The position numbers and the translations under genes are program-made. The notes beneath the pieces are model-generated. The model was not told the DNA's origin. It worked only from the letters and a program-made list of their open reading frames with translations, and did not search any database. Of a stretch of 64,000 nucleotides of DNA, positions 12,983 through 27,300 are shown piece after piece (position 1 is the first letter of the stretch; each line of letters begins with the position of its first letter). Source of the stretch: Trichinella spiralis (Eukaryota > Nematoda > Enoplea > Trichinellida > Trichinellidae); contig CM012953.1 in the NCBI GenBank assembly GCA_000181795.3, positions 11,090,267 through 11,154,266 of the forward strand, read 5' to 3'.

Positions 12983-12988
12983 TTTATT
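12983..12988 (-). terminator. Polyadenylation signal of the 5-HT1-like receptor
   Basis: AATAAA on the minus strand, about 50 bases after the receptor stop and within the KLHL8 3' region. Confidence 0.55.
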
Positions 12989-13024
12989 TTGTAAAAAGAG
13001 AATTTCAAAAGAAAAAACAGTAAT

Positions 13025-13030
13025 AATAAA
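13025..13030 (+). terminator. Polyadenylation signal of KLHL8
   Basis: AATAAA 211 bases after the KLHL8 stop. It lies only 7 bases from the opposing receptor stop codon, so cleavage 10-25 bases further on would place the KLHL8 3' end antisense to the receptor's last codons. Confidence 0.55.
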
Positions 13031-13036
13031 TAATTG

Positions 13037-14281
13037 TCAATTTCTTATGGAATTGGGCATGAAATTGCGGACGAAAAACACTTTGGATAGGATGCGTTTG
13101 AATGCTTTGGCAAAATCTGGACTGAATACGGTGTATATAATCGGATTCAGAGCCGAATTGACATAGCCAAGCCAGAGGAAGACACTTTCCAACAGTGGTG
13201 AAATGGAACAGCGACTGGTCGAGTGGTCAGTTTCGTCAGAAGAAGGGCAAGCGATTGGCCGGTACAAGGCGAGCACGAAAAACGGCAGCCAGCAGAGCAC
13301 AAAAGTGCCAGTTACGACGGCAAGGGTCCGAGCAGCTCGGGCTTCTCTTTTTGGTGAACTTTTCTGCCTGTTGTCATTAGTGGTGGTGGTGGTGGTTTTG
13401 AAGAAAATTTCGGGAATAGTTTTACGACGAGTTTGATTTGGCTTTTTGGCAGCGTTTTTGCAATTTTGCAACACGGTGACCGTCGAATAGGACCGTTCTG
13501 GGGGCGCTGGCGGCACGGCGGTGCAACTTTCTTCCCCCTTCAACGCCGTTGCGCTTCGATCGAGCAGACAAGTTTCGGTTTCGGTGGTCACCACGGATGA
13601 GGTAATGAATCCCGGCGTGCTTTTGCGTTTCTTTTCGCGCTGTATACGCTTTTTTGCCACGACGTAGATGCGCCAGTAGAGCAGCATCAGCAAAAACAGC
13701 GGGGCGTAGAATGCGGCGACGGTGCTGAATATCTGATAAGTCAAATCCTGCGAGATCAGACAGACGTGCTGGTGCAGCACTCTGTCGGCGAAACGACTGT
13801 CTTTCCAGCCGAACACTGGCGGAATGGAAATGAGCAACGCGGTCAGCCACACCAACGCGATCATCGCCATTATGCGACTGCGATTGCGACGTTGCACGTA
13901 TGCGACGTCGCTGACCGACCAGTAACGATCCAACGCGATGACGACCAAATTCAATATTGACGCACTGCAGGAGAGGACGTCGAAAAATACCCAAAAATCG
14001 CACATCAACAAGCCCAAAGTCCACCGGTTGGTCATGTCGTAATAGAAAGCCAACGGACTGACCACCGTGCCGACCAGCTCATCGGCCACGGCCAATGACA
14101 ATATCAAATAATACTGTACCCGTTGTAGACTGCGTTCGGTGAGAATGGCGATTATGACCAACGCGTTGCCGACGACGGTCGTGGCGACGATTACCGCCAA
14201 AATTGAACCCAGCAAAACTGAACTGGTCACTGGCCGACTGTCGACCACCGACATGTCGGTGTTGTTCCTCTCCAAGCTCAT
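13037..14281 (-). CDS. 5-HT1-type serotonin receptor (class A GPCR), intron-free
   Basis: One exon, 414 residues from the first ATG at 14281 (N-terminus MSLERNNTD with an N-glycosylation site). The open frame extends 15 codons further upstream but has no ATG there. Seven membrane segments: about 22-46, 57-80, 93-116, 137-156, 183-206, 318-340, 365-385. Class A landmarks are present: GN at 38-39, LAVAD with D67, amine-binding D101, DRY 118-120, conserved C94/C174, CWLP 330-333, NPIIY 379-383. The stretch FGWKDSRF, then CLISQDLTYQIF, LLYWRIYVVAKKRIQ, and WLGYVNSALNP with FSPDFAKAFKRIL resembles arthropod and mollusc 5-HT1 receptors and C. elegans SER-4, which couple to Gi/o. The third cytoplasmic loop is long (about 110 residues, Thr-rich) and the tail short (about 30) with no palmitoylation cysteine. 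Base composition is clearly GC-richer than the surroundings. Another amine receptor subtype remains possible. Confidence 0.83.
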   Translation of the reverse strand: MSLERNNTDMSVVDSRPVTSSVLLGSILAVIVATTVVGNALVIIAILTERSLQRVQYYLILSLAVADELVGTVVSPLAFYYDMTNRWTLGLLMCDFWVFFDVLSCSASILNLVVIALDRYWSVSDVAYVQRRNRSRIMAMIALVWLTALLISIPPVFGWKDSRFADRVLHQHVCLISQDLTYQIFSTVAAFYAPLFLLMLLYWRIYVVAKKRIQREKKRKSTPGFITSSVVTTETETCLLDRSATALKGEESCTAVPPAPPERSYSTVTVLQNCKNAAKKPNQTRRKTIPEIFFKTTTTTTNDNRQKSSPKREARAARTLAVVTGTFVLCWLPFFVLALYRPIACPSSDETDHSTSRCSISPLLESVFLWLGYVNSALNPIIYTVFSPDFAKAFKRILSKVFFVRNFMPNSIRN

Positions 14282-17200
14282 CTGATTTACAGATCTCGCT
14301 GACGCTGACAGAAAAGCTGTCCACAACTACTTACTTGTGTATTGAGAATTTTGTATCGTCCACTCAGTCCACTTTTTCAATCCAACTATAAAAATTAACC
14401 AACATTAATTAAATGATTCATTTAAGATTAATCAAACATAGCACAGTAGTGTTGATGTTGTTGTTTCTTTTTCCAGCTAATTTTGTTTAAAGCTTCAAAG
14501 CTGTTTTCTGTTTCCTCAAATGAAATATAGCAAACATTTTCGCGATTCAATAAAATGCAGAAAATCTTCTGAAAACTTTCAATCAAATAATGAAATTAAT
14601 AATAATAATAAATTTCCTACAACGCTGAAATATTATTCAATATATAAAAGAAAACTGTGAATTCTGATCCAAATAAAAAATAAATTTTCTTTCTCTTCCT
14701 AATTTAATTTTTAATTACATCCAAATGTTCATTTATTTCTCTCACGATTTCCATTCAAATTGAAACAGTTACAAAATAATAAATACAAATTAAGCAAATA
14801 TTGTACAAAAAAATCTTGAAGACTACTTTTTTAATTAAGCTACAATAAATTTGCAGCAGCATATCGAAATACGACAACAACTGATCAGAAATTATATTAT
14901 TATTATTCGAGCGATTAATATAAAATTTCGAAAATTTGTATACAACGTTTCCAATATAATGTGAACATGAAATTGTTTCCCTGAAACTATTCCATTAAAA
15001 CCAATAAATGGTATCAATTTTTTCAAATAGCATCAATCTTCTTACGTCACATTAATTTCCGCAAAGGTAAATTCAATTTTAATAATTTTCATTCTTTAAT
15101 CAGTATGTATCTTTTCAAAATTCAATCTATTTCATTTTGTTCAAATAAAGCTAGCAAGAAAGAATAATTCTTGAAAAAAACAATATCATGCTAAAACTGG
15201 ATTTGTTTTTACATCAAATATTGCATAATAAAATGGAAAATCTGTAATTGGTATTGGTCTGGAGAAAAAGCTTTAATCCCAGATTCCCTTGCTTTAGAAT
15301 AAAAAATAATTACAAATATTTTGTTAAATTATTAAAATAATCAAACTTTTCAAATGAAATCATCGAACTTATTTACCAAATAATGAATATTTTTGTGCAT
15401 GAAAAAAGTTGTTTAATAATTTCAGTTATGAGAGGAATGTGAATGAATCCAATAAAAAATCAATGAAAGGTATGCTAACGAAGCAGCTTAAGCAAAGAAA
15501 AATCAATTCAGATTAAAACTACTACGAAACCAATACTTGCGTGGGAAAATTATACAGAACATATCCGAAAAATTAACATCAAGCATGCTTTATTTGCTTT
15601 GGATAAATATTATTCAAAAATACAAGTGCAAATTGAAAGAGATAACAGTTTAAAATTCCACTTACTGATTCACATGATGATCAAATAAAAATCTGTTTAA
15701 TAAACAGTTTTCCATAAATGACGCTATAAAAAAGGAAGGAAATCAAATAACATAGAAGAAGCACAGGCACTGCTTAAAATTTTTGCTTCTTTGATAAATA
15801 AATGAATGAATTTCAGTTTCATTTAATGACCTGGTGCAAATAAGAAAACTGCCAATGCAGTTCTTGAATATTATTTATAATTGAAGTAAGAGTTGGGCTT
15901 TTCAGTTCGCACGTTTCAAATTTGCAATATGAGCTAATATTTGATTTCATTCCGGCGGTAGCTTTTATATTTTGCACGCAGATTTTTGAAAAAAATATAT
16001 TCCAAATCCATCTAAGGGTAAATAAATTTACATTTCTTCGATTACCATTTCATACACATATTTATTTATCTTTTGTTAAATATTTTATTAAGCATAACGC
16101 GATTTAAATGGAAAAAATGTTCATGAATGAATCAAAGAAAACAATTCCACAGTAAATGTATCATTATTGATTATGGAAATTACTGACGTAATTCTGCCAC
16201 GATCTGATAAAAACAGTTCATGTGGACATGAATCGCCGTGTGTATTAATTGCAACAAATTTTCCATCCATTTTAATGTGATTTTTTCAAACTCATCTCAA
16301 GTCTCATAATAATTCATATTTAGTATTATAAATTATTCAATTAGTTAAAGATGACACGCATTTCAAAATTTTTAATGATTGAAAACTTATCAACAGCATT
16401 TTGACATTTTTTGTGATTTGTTTTTTTTTGAAAAAAAATTCTGAAACGTAAAATTTATCGTAAATATATGCAGTATGAAACAATTTTTTAAGGATATCTA
16501 TTGTAAAATTACTGTGTATTGTTTTTTTGAACAGATAAAGTAAAAATACTTTATTATGTATTTGAAATTATTGAAGAAAGTAGTCCATAACTTGATTTCC
16601 ATAACAGATATTATTCGAAAATAATAAATTATAAAACTGTACAGATTATAATAATTTAGTTAAAAAGTTTGGCATCACCTTACACAGAATTATTAAAATT
16701 GCAAAAACAGGCGAAAATCTTTTCATAATTTTTGAAACTTAATATAGTAAAATTAATTGTTTTCAATATTTACATATAAACCTCTTGTAGCTTACCAAAA
16801 TTATTTGTTAATTGTGCGTGCAAAAGCTCATGCGCTGTATTTTCTCTTGCATAATGAAAAATATACCAACATGAATAACACATGAATTAAAACAATGCGA
16901 ATGAATAAATGTTTCATGTCTTTTTTTTCATGTGAATGCCTTTTTTCAATTACTCTGCAAAAAATGAAATGTTTGTTTTTGTTTAATTAAAACTAAGAAA
17001 AAAGCAATAAGTAAGCGCCTGCCTGAGTGTATAAATTTTCCACGAGAAATTTGGCAACTTTATTAAGCACGCAAATATCAGGATGACCAGTCTGCTGTGA
17101 ATAATTAATTAAACAGGCTCTCTCATTCTCTCACTCAATCTCTCTCCCCCTCTCTGTGTGTTGCAAAAGCTGAAACTCAAAATCTATCGATTGTTCTCTG

Positions 17201-20200
17201 ACATTAATTGCGTAAATGAAAATTAGATGCTATAAAATCTTGGATTTCAGTTGATCCGCAGTGCTGCGATTTATTCGTTGCTGAAATTGAATTAAACGAA
17301 AAAAGCATTTCATTCAGCATAATTGCATTTGAATTGAAAAATATTTCACAGTTAAACCGCTTCACTGTTAACATTTTATTATCACATTTATGCGCGATTA
17401 CTTGCAGCAACGACGAAAAACAGTAAACAAAAAATAAGAAAATTTTGCTTGCGTATCAGCTATTTTTTCATATCTCATGTTTTAAAAAATGAAAAATAAA
17501 AACTTTAAATGAATTTATGGAATGTTCACAAGAATGCAATAAACAATTAGCCGAAAAGAATTCCATTGCTTTTCCACCAGTTAGGTTAATCAGTGAAATT
17601 TATAAATTTATCAAATTCTGCATTTTGTATCATTGCACACCCAGTGAATGCAATCAATATTAGTCATTAGTGGAAACTGATTTGAAAAGTTACACACTGT
17701 CACAGAAGCATAGGGGATTTTCTAAAGTTCTGCTCATATCAACATTTTATAGCTTGGCACGTGTCTTGTGGAATCCGCCCTCATGCCAATCAACATTTGC
17801 TCACGCAATTTGCTGCTCATTCACGCGTGAAACTTTCCCACGTTTTTGGCCATTATATAACATGCATGTGAATAAAATTACAAAATTGGTACATGTCGCC
17901 ATGAAATTTCAACTTCTAATTTTAAACTTCTAACAATAACTTCAATCCGTCTGGCGAAGTAATTCGATAAAGAATTGCAGTGCTTAATCGAAAATCATAT
18001 TTATTATTATATTACATTCAAAGGATTTGCAGAAAATTTTCCATTTCATGCATTCTTAGAACATTCTTAAACAATTCATAAATCAATGCATAGTATGTAA
18101 TGAAAAATTTTATTGAATAGAAATAAATGATGCATGTAGAGTTTAAGTTTAAACGTACTTGCACGGTTATGTATGTATTTCATTATATATATGAGATCAT
18201 TTACTGAAAACTGAAAATTATAAAAATAAACATTCAATATAATTATTTTTGATATTAAAACATAAATGCTATCACTTATTTTTTACACATTATATGTTCT
18301 TCTAAGTCAAAGTCAATCTGATTTTTACATCACATAATAAATTTAAAGTGAAACATTAAAATGAAAAAATGAAACTTACCATAACGTTTATCCTTAATTA
18401 TAAATCCTCATTTTGATGTTAGTGATTTATTGATATTGAAAAGCGAAATCTATCGGTTTTTGAGCTATGAATTTAAATTTAAATAATAAGACATGTAGTT
18501 TAAATAAAACAGTTCAATTTATGCCTCCATATTGCGTTCTTTTATATGTTATCAGAAATGAGTGCATATTTTTCAAAGCAGTTGCACTCATTTATTAAAT
18601 AAAAGTTGTCATCATAATTTCTGACGCTCTTCTTATCTCACTATATAGAATGCACATTCAACTGCTAAATGGCTATATAGTAGAAATATTCTTATTTTTT
18701 TTGAAAAGTATACTTCTTCATAAATTTTCTTCTTGAGTAATTGAAGAAGAATTCTGAATGGAGAAAATTAAGCATTGCACCTTTGCTAATTTCTTTGACT
18801 GCTTCAAGTATTTTTAGATGGTGATGGTAAAATGATTTGCTGAATTTGATCAGAAGAAAAGAATTGTAAGAATTCTTAGAGCCAGTCCATTTTGAATATA
18901 AGACCGCTATTTATTTTCTTTAACATTAAGTAACTTCGTGATTGTTATTCAGCAAAATTCAGCTTCTCATTACAATGGCAAAATTTTAAATGCGCAATCC
19001 CCGTATGCCTCAGCTTTTGTACTTGCTTTATAATTTTATCTTTTTCTTTTGTCAATAACTAATGATATCAACAGCACAGTCAAAATGCTTTTTATTAAAA
19101 ACATAATTTTTTAATTAATTTTGTAAATTAATACTAGTGGAAAATAAGAACTGAAAGAACTAAAGAATTATATTCATTTATCTAAATGCCCTAAGCTCTG
19201 CAAGAAGTGTTACTGTCAAATATGCCCACTGTTTAGGCTTAAATCTGTTTTTATTACATTCATTCATAGAAAAAAGAATTTTACAAGTTCACTAGAAAAT
19301 AAAAGCTCATTTTAGCTGCTATTATTTTATTTAAAATTTTCTACAATATATTAGTAAAGCAATTTATAAAATGCATGCTTGACATTCATTCTTAATGATT
19401 CAAAAATCTCTAGAAGTATGTCAGATGAATGCTAATTTATCACTTGTTTTTGCAATATGAAAAATGAAGCAAATATAAAATTTTTAATTCATCAAAAGTG
19501 AAAAATGCCTGCTATTAATAATCTTTTTTTCGTAATTATAAATGAATAAAAACTTCAAGCGACATTTATTCATTCGTGCTGTACATTACATGAATATTAT
19601 TAAGAAAAAACAATTTAACCAAAACTTATGTTACATGTAAAACTTCATACCCATGTTACCAGTGCAAAATACGCATTACAAAAGTAATTTCACTCATAAA
19701 AAATTTTATTCTTCTAAATAAATGTTAATCTATTTTTAGTATATTAAAAAAATGTACTTTTATATATACTATATACTATATATTAAATATACTTTTTTTT
19801 CTCATAAAATTTTAAAACTGATGATTAAATTTAGAAACTGAAATATACTCAACTTAAGAAAAAGATGAAAAAGATATTGATTTCCCAAATTTTAATGCAT
19901 CATAATTAATAGGTCGATAACAATTTTATTGTTGAGCGATGAAAGTTTATTCTCTGAATTAAAATTCAATGTAAATTGAAATACACTGAGTTTCGACAAG
20001 TTTGTTAACCAGACCTACAGAAATCACATAGATTTGCCGTTTAAACTAATCATTAAACAATTTCAGCATGTAACTAAAAATGCAAAGTTACAATTTCTCA
20101 TTTTAATTCCGCTTTAACTGATATGTCTGTAAAGAATAGCTACATTTGCATCAGATGTTCAGAAATACTTTATGTAGATGAAATATCAATATTTAATTAA

Positions 20201-23200
20201 TTTTAAAATGCGAACACTGCGATATTTATACGGTAATAATGATAATTTGAAATAATCAGTCTTCTGGGTAATCTGTGCCTTTAAAATATATTTTACACAT
20301 AAAACATTTTAAAAGATGGAACACATTCATTTAAGTGATCACAACTTTGGGGTTTTCTTGAAAAAATAATGTCGCATGCTACCAATTACTTTTGTAGAAA
20401 TAGACTAAAAGGCAAGATAAACAATACCTGCATATTTGTGAAATTTTAGCAATTCTTCTCTGCACTGTTTTGCGAATAGTTTGATAATTTTCATTATCAT
20501 AATCGCTAGTTTTATTAGCGTCAAATCCTACTCAAATAAAACAATCTAATGTTATGTAAGATTATTATTATATTGTTAATTTTAAAACTTGACTTACTAA
20601 AAATAAAAATGTGTAGAAACCAAAAGTGTTGAAGTCATCCAAAAAAGTTTCAATAAAAATAGTTATGCACTAACAATGCTAGATAAATTCTATAATGTGG
20701 AATAAAAAGAACTTTATCTGCTTTGTATGCATTTTTTCTGAATTAGCAGTATTTTGTGGAAATCTAATATTTGCCAGATGAATATGAAATTACCTCATCA
20801 ATTGACTGGCGACTCTCGTTTTCATCTTTTCACTTTCCACATAAGAACTCACTCACTGAATGCAAACACATCTTCTGATTGTGACGGCTTTATGAAGTGC
20901 AGTTTTACAGGTAAATGTAACACTAAACTAATACTAAAATTGGAAAAAGCAATCACAACCTCTGCAGCATTAAATTTCAGTGACTGAGCAAACTGTTCAC
21001 TGAGCATCATGTTTGCATACACTTTGTCCAGTCAAGTTGCAATATTCACGCTGCTTGATATTCTATTTGTAATTCATTTAAATTAAGTTTAACTTTAATT
21101 AAAGCTCCATTCTCCCCTTCTCTCTTCCCCTTTCTTAATACTGTAAGAAATTTCATGCTGTGATAAAATTTTGTTTAATAAAATTCATTTCTATTCGTTG
21201 CTCTTGCAACTCACAGTTAAAAATCACAGTTTGATCGATATTTTACTTACGAAAAAAACAAAGCAATCAGCATAACGAATTAGCTCTATTTTTTGTATTT
21301 TGATTAGCTGCCAAAGATTCCAATAAATTAATATTTTTTTCAGAAAATACTGATTATTTATCGCATTTCATTTTTATGTTATATAAATATACAATGAAAT
21401 TAGGTATTTCTCAATTATAAATTACGACAAATTAACAAGCATGATACTTTAAATAATATTATTAAATGATTGCTATTGTCGCATAGATTAGGAGTAATAT
21501 TTAATGAATGCTGTCATCTTTTCGTATAACATCTTCTCGTATAATAAATGTAACATGTCATCTTACAAAATACATCTCTTCAGTGCTTAACAATCAGATT
21601 AAATAAACAGTGAATCATCTTTTCTTCCTTCGCCTTCTTGTCAGTAAATACACATGTGCATTATCAGTATGGACATATATTGAACGCACTACATAAAACT
21701 GAATAATTACTATCTTGAGAAGTGAAATGTAAAGCGTAAGCATATATATTAACAGTTAGTTAATTGAAAGTTAAACACTATTTAGCTTGTAAAATTATTT
21801 AAAAGTTGCAAATATAAAGTATAAAAATGTGTAAATTTATTAAATTTTCATTTAAAGCAGAGCTTACCAAGTTTAAACTCATAATTTCATAAAAACATTA
21901 AAATAGCAAAGAAATTTTGAGATCATGCTCAGCTCTTGCTTTTTGACAGCTAATAAACTGAGGCGATGTAATTGCAAGTACTGTTCGAGTAGATGAATGG
22001 TCAATCTCAGTGTCCGTCCGATGTGGTTTCATTTTTTCTCTCATTAGAGACCAAACCACTTGATACGTGGCACTTGATTGTTAAGCAAGCTTACATGATA
22101 AAAAAGGCGATGTGACGATGATTTTGCTTTTTTTTTCAACTGGAGAATAAATTCATCAAAAAAGACAAATCTATTCTCAAACTGCTCAACATTTTTCCGG
22201 TAGAGATTTAAATTTTAATTTTCTATAGATGATCAAAAAATTGTTCTCATAAAATCTGAATGACATGCAAAAAGAAAAAAGAAATTATCGATATTCAATT
22301 AGTTGTCAGCAGAGGTCTCTGAACAATATCCGTGTAGGAGGGGCACAGTTAAGTATAACTGATTGCAGTTTTAACCATCAATCTAATTATCAGACTTTGC
22401 ATTTGTGCGCCAAAAGTTTACACTGTATTGCAACAATGAAAATGTCATTATTTCTATAATAATTATTTATAAGAATTTCTCAATTAAAACAAAAATCAAA
22501 ATGTAAGACATATGAAAAAATAAATTTTATAACTTACTTGTTGATTTCGTTTATAATCTATTTAGTTGAAGAATAGCTTTTCCAAGGCATTGCAATTATA
22601 ATTGAATAATCAGCAAGCTAACAACGGTACATGCTACGAATGCAATTTTTTGGGCCGATTTTTTTTTCAATCTGAGTTGCAGAGTGATTAAAATTACGAT
22701 GATGCTTCTCTGAGAAACTTTCCTCAATTAGTAGTAGTTATTAATCAGTGAATGCCGCTGTGAGCCAATTGATGGCTTTTGTGAAAATTTCTTGAAGTGT
22801 CAATTCAATTTTTTCGACTAGATCGATAGTTTTCAACCGAATAGAACATTAGGTACAAAATTTCTGCGCATTAGACTTCAACGAAAATCAATCGTCCACA
22901 AAGACCAGCGCCCTTGGGCTTTAATTTGGACACACCCAATCAGCCTCCTGGATATTATTCTTCTTGTGGAAAATCTTTTCGCCACGTTCTAATCAGAATA
23001 TCTCTAAGCAGTTGATGCACAATTTCAATATTCTAAGCAAACATTGGCCAGGATGAAAACCGCCGTTTAATGATTCAATTATGAAGAGGTGTTTCACAAT
23101 GTCTGTGCTTCATTTATTTGTCAGATTTATTCTACACTTGAAATATACTTTAACTTCTCATAATAGTTTAATAGCCCATTGAATTCAAATTCGAATAGAT

Positions 23201-23800
23201 TTATTTCTCCTATTAAGAAAATATTCGACAAGAAAACCAATAAAATTAATTTTTGCAAAAATACAAAAGATGAACAGTTGAAAAATGTTAGATAATAAAT
23301 AATAAATTTGAAGAAAATCCTCAGTTAATTGCAATGTTCAGTGAAGATTGATTTCAGACTGCTGCTAATGATGGTGGCAATTACAGTTCAATAAAAGGAA
23401 GCCAATTCTTAGTGCTTACTGAAAAACACAAACAATCAGCTAATTTTTCATAGGCAAACAAAAAAGCTGCGCAAAAAAATTTCCTGCTCAAAAAAATATG
23501 ATTTTGAATTAAATTAAAATGACATCATTAATAACTGTTAAAAATGTCATTGTTGTTGTTAAATTGATGAAGCTATTATATTTCAAAAAGCCCACAATAA
23601 GCTGATTGAATGTAGAAAAGAAAATACAGATTGTATTTATTTTTAAATAGCATGCATTCAAGAATTAAAGAAAAAGCAAAAGTTGAAACATTATGTGAAA
23701 ACGATGTGCAATATGTTTAATATTTAAAATTCTACAAGATGAAATATGAATAAAATAAGAATCAGTGTGTATTCTTCAGATTTTTAATTTTGTTTTTTTG
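14282..23800. other. Gene-poor AT-rich region, first part
   Basis: No open frame here looks like a protein family and I see no exon chain. Contents: a CT-rich stretch at about 17118-17155 (CTCTCTCATTCTCTCACTC and similar), short TA runs near 19760-19795, and scattered AAT/TTA runs. It could hold the receptor's promoter or long introns of genes outside the window; I cannot show either. Confidence 0.5.
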
Positions 23801-24300
23801 CTTACTGAGTATAGTTTGCTTTCTTTGCCCTGAGAGATAGCAGAAGCGAACGACTAGATGCTCAAACGTAGCAGCAGCATTTTATTATTGTTCAAACGAC
23901 GACGGTCCAGCAAACGGAAATGTGATCAATTTTAAATTTGCGTGGCTTTTTGGTTCTGTTTTTCTTGTTGACACTGAGTTTTAGCTGCTTTGTCAAAGCG
24001 ACGCTTTTGCACCATCACTCCGAACGCTTGCCTGGTGGAGAAGACTACAACTGATCACTAGAGAGGTAGATATTCTTCGTTGGTCTGGTGGAATTTCGTC
24101 ACCGCTGCTGATCGCAGCAGTAAATGCAAAACTGGCGACGCGTGAAAATAATTTTCCCCCGTGCGTGAAAGCATGATCTGACAATTTTGGACAAATATTT
24201 TGACACGCCCAGGGAACATTTTCAAGCAAATTATTAGCATTTCCGGTACATTGACCAATCACGATCGCTTTTCTATATTTGAAACGCAATTTTAAGCTTT
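23800..24300. other. Island of lower AT content in the gene desert
   Basis: About 500 bases are visibly richer in G and C than the flanks and contain CAA/CAG-like and CGACGACGG words. A 98-codon open stretch on the minus strand (24289-23993) begins with TTG, has no ATG at its head and matches nothing I know. A distal regulatory element or a non-coding exon is as likely as a gene. Confidence 0.3.
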
Positions 24301-27300
24301 CTTTGCAAAATATGGCTCGGTTTTGTCAATTTATAAATTTGTCATAAACAATAATTTCAATAAAAGCAAAAATGTGAATCAAAGCATCAAATCAAGAATC
24401 AAATATTGCTCACTTTCAAGGGGAAAAAATCAAATAAATGCAAACAACAATCACCTCTGCTGAACAAAGCGCTAACATTCAGTGCAATAATTTTTTTTTC
24501 ATTTCTCAACAGAGCGAATTTGATTCTATTCAGTTTCAGTTCAGTGATTAAATCCATCGATAAAATGAACACGGATGTGAACATAACACGTACTGTATAG
24601 TGAAAAAAAATAAAAATTATGTCTTCATCAATCCGCATCATATATATATAATAAAAAGAGTTATAATAAAATGAAGAATGCATGTTCCAGGTAATATGTC
24701 ATAGAAATGCTGGATTTTTTCACTATTAATTAAAGATCACTTGTGTGGTTTCACAATTTGGTATTATAGTTCAGTTTTATTCAGTATTTTAAGTCTAGTT
24801 TTCACTCTGCATTTATTTCAAAGTATTACTAATTACAAAAATGCATTCATGGCAAACAAGAAAAAACTTTAGGTCACATATGAAGGAATAGCTAAAATTA
24901 TATTAAAGTATTGAACCTTGTTCACTGTTAATTCATCTGATCACTGTTTACAGGTTAACTCATCACAATTATTAAATAAAAACATAACAGTGAAATAATA
25001 TTTAATTACTTAAATTAAATGTAATTTTTTATAGCAATGAATTAACTGCTTAGTCTTAGTTTAAAGTTAATATGCTCATTTTCCAAAATACAATATATAC
25101 TTTCAAATATTAAAAAATTTTAACTTTTCATAATCTTACCTGAATTAATAAAGCATTTTTTTGGGAGGACAATTGCAAAGCAACTTTTAATTTCCTTTTA
25201 TACTGAAATTTTTTTATAGTGCTTTAAAAAAATTATTTCATGATTTCACGATTTTCATACACTTCTATTAAATAAAACAAATATTGATCAAACTTGCAGT
25301 AGGACAGTCATTTATTAGGAAAAAAGATTATAATAAAGTGAAATAAATCTTGAAATTATAATTTAATTAATTATAATTGAAAGAATTATAATCTTGGACA
25401 GTTTTTCAGGACAATTTTTTTCGGAATAAATATTTGCACAATTTTGTAAACAAAATGTTAATATGTTAAACTTGCAATAAATATTGTATAATTTTGGTCA
25501 ATAAAATTATAAAATTCATTGATTTAAATTTTGCATGTCTTTTAAATTCAGTCTAATACATTACTGATTGATATTTTAAATTAAATTACGCAGTATTATT
25601 CACTCGAACGGTTGCAATGATGAAATTTTATCAACTTTTCTTGTATTAATTGGATTTCTTAGCATGTAGCTTTGCATCACTTTTAATCAAACTGTTCTAC
25701 CTTCTGAAAATTATATTTTTCCAGTTTATGTAATTTTTTTTATTACACAGCAGAAATGAACAGAATTCATTGAATAATTGTCACATGAATTAATTTCACC
25801 CGCATATTATTGTTGTTGTTATTATCTACATTTCTTGAAAATTTGCATTACACGATCATTTATTAATAATAGCAATGCAAAATGATAACTGCAATTTCCA
25901 TTCTAGCTCAGCTTGTTTCAAACACATGCAATTAGTCATATTCATAATATATAATATTTTTCAAAAATCAAAATGCTTATTAAAAAGCGAAAAAAGTCTA
26001 GAATTATTCTATTCGCTACTGGCTTTTAAAATGTTGAAAGCAATTTTTCAGACAGAAAATTTATTTACGTGCAATTAATTCCTTATTCTTTTTTTGAAAT
26101 ATATTGCACTTTTCAAAAAAAGGCTTTTGTTACAGAAATTGAAAATTTTTTTAATTAATGTTTTTGAATATCAGTGCACCAGATTTTATTTATATAAATT
26201 TACTGAAATGAACAGGAAAAAGTATTGAGGGTTTAATCAAAAGAAATAACTGTACTTATTTATTTATTTAAAATGTATTTATTATTTAAGATTTTCATGT
26301 CGATAATATTAAATAGCAATGTTTATTGACATGAATTTTGATTTTTAACAAAATAGTCTAATACAGTTATTATATTTCACAAATGCATATCTTTTTAATA
26401 ATGAAAAAATAGAAACATTAAAATTGTATTTTAGTATTGGTGAGTTAGAATTAATCTACATATCTTAATTTATGTAAATTGTAGGGTGGAATTTTTAAGC
26501 CAATTTTAAATATACATTTTTTCTCATAAATAAAAGAATTTATGGACATTTTTAATACATAAATTAATTTTATGCATAAATTTCACTTATGCTCAATTGT
26601 TCAAAGAAGTGCCAAATAAAAAAAGGCAATAATAAAAGATAAAATTCAAATTACCATCACTTTTAAGTTTCAGCAATATCACAGCTAATAGAAACGAGTA
26701 ATGCTTCTCTGAAAAATGAAAATTTTGAAAAGTAATATCAGATTTTATGAAATGCAAATTGAAAAAACAAGAATGTTTAAAATCAGCATTTTTGTTTAAA
26801 GAGATTTTTTCCTTTTTTACCTACCAGTTGTAAACAACTGAAATGTATTTCATGAAATAATTATTATCCAAATCGGATTAACAATACTGGACAAAGTAAA
26901 TAATACGAAATCATCGATGAGGTGCAAAATAATTAATTATTGGAATATCTTAAATAATTGTTTAGAATGCTCGTCATACTTGATAAACAAGTATATTCAG
27001 TTTCCGTTCTAAATGATTATTAAATCAAAAAAGAAAAATTCATAATTTTTTCATTTTGATATAAGCTTTTTTAAAATCAAAATATAATTATTAAAAACTC
27101 TGTTCGGTCATCTGATGCTAATGATGCTAATAATTCTAGTCGTTTAGTAAATTTTAAGAGTTAAAATCTTAAAAAAGTGTGTTGTTGATTGCAATTTTAC
27201 AAAATTCACCATCAGAAATGACTGGTTGACTAAAAAAATTTTTTATCATGCAATTAATTTACATTTTTATAGTGATAATAATTCAGTTTCAAATTCTGAA

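Noticed and set aside
13422-14024. 200-codon open frame in another frame of the receptor
   Set aside because: Shadow of the GC-richer receptor coding sequence; Arg/His-rich with no domain.
23993-24289. 98-codon minus-strand frame in the gene desert
   Set aside because: Starts with TTG, no ATG at its head, no family, no neighbouring exons.
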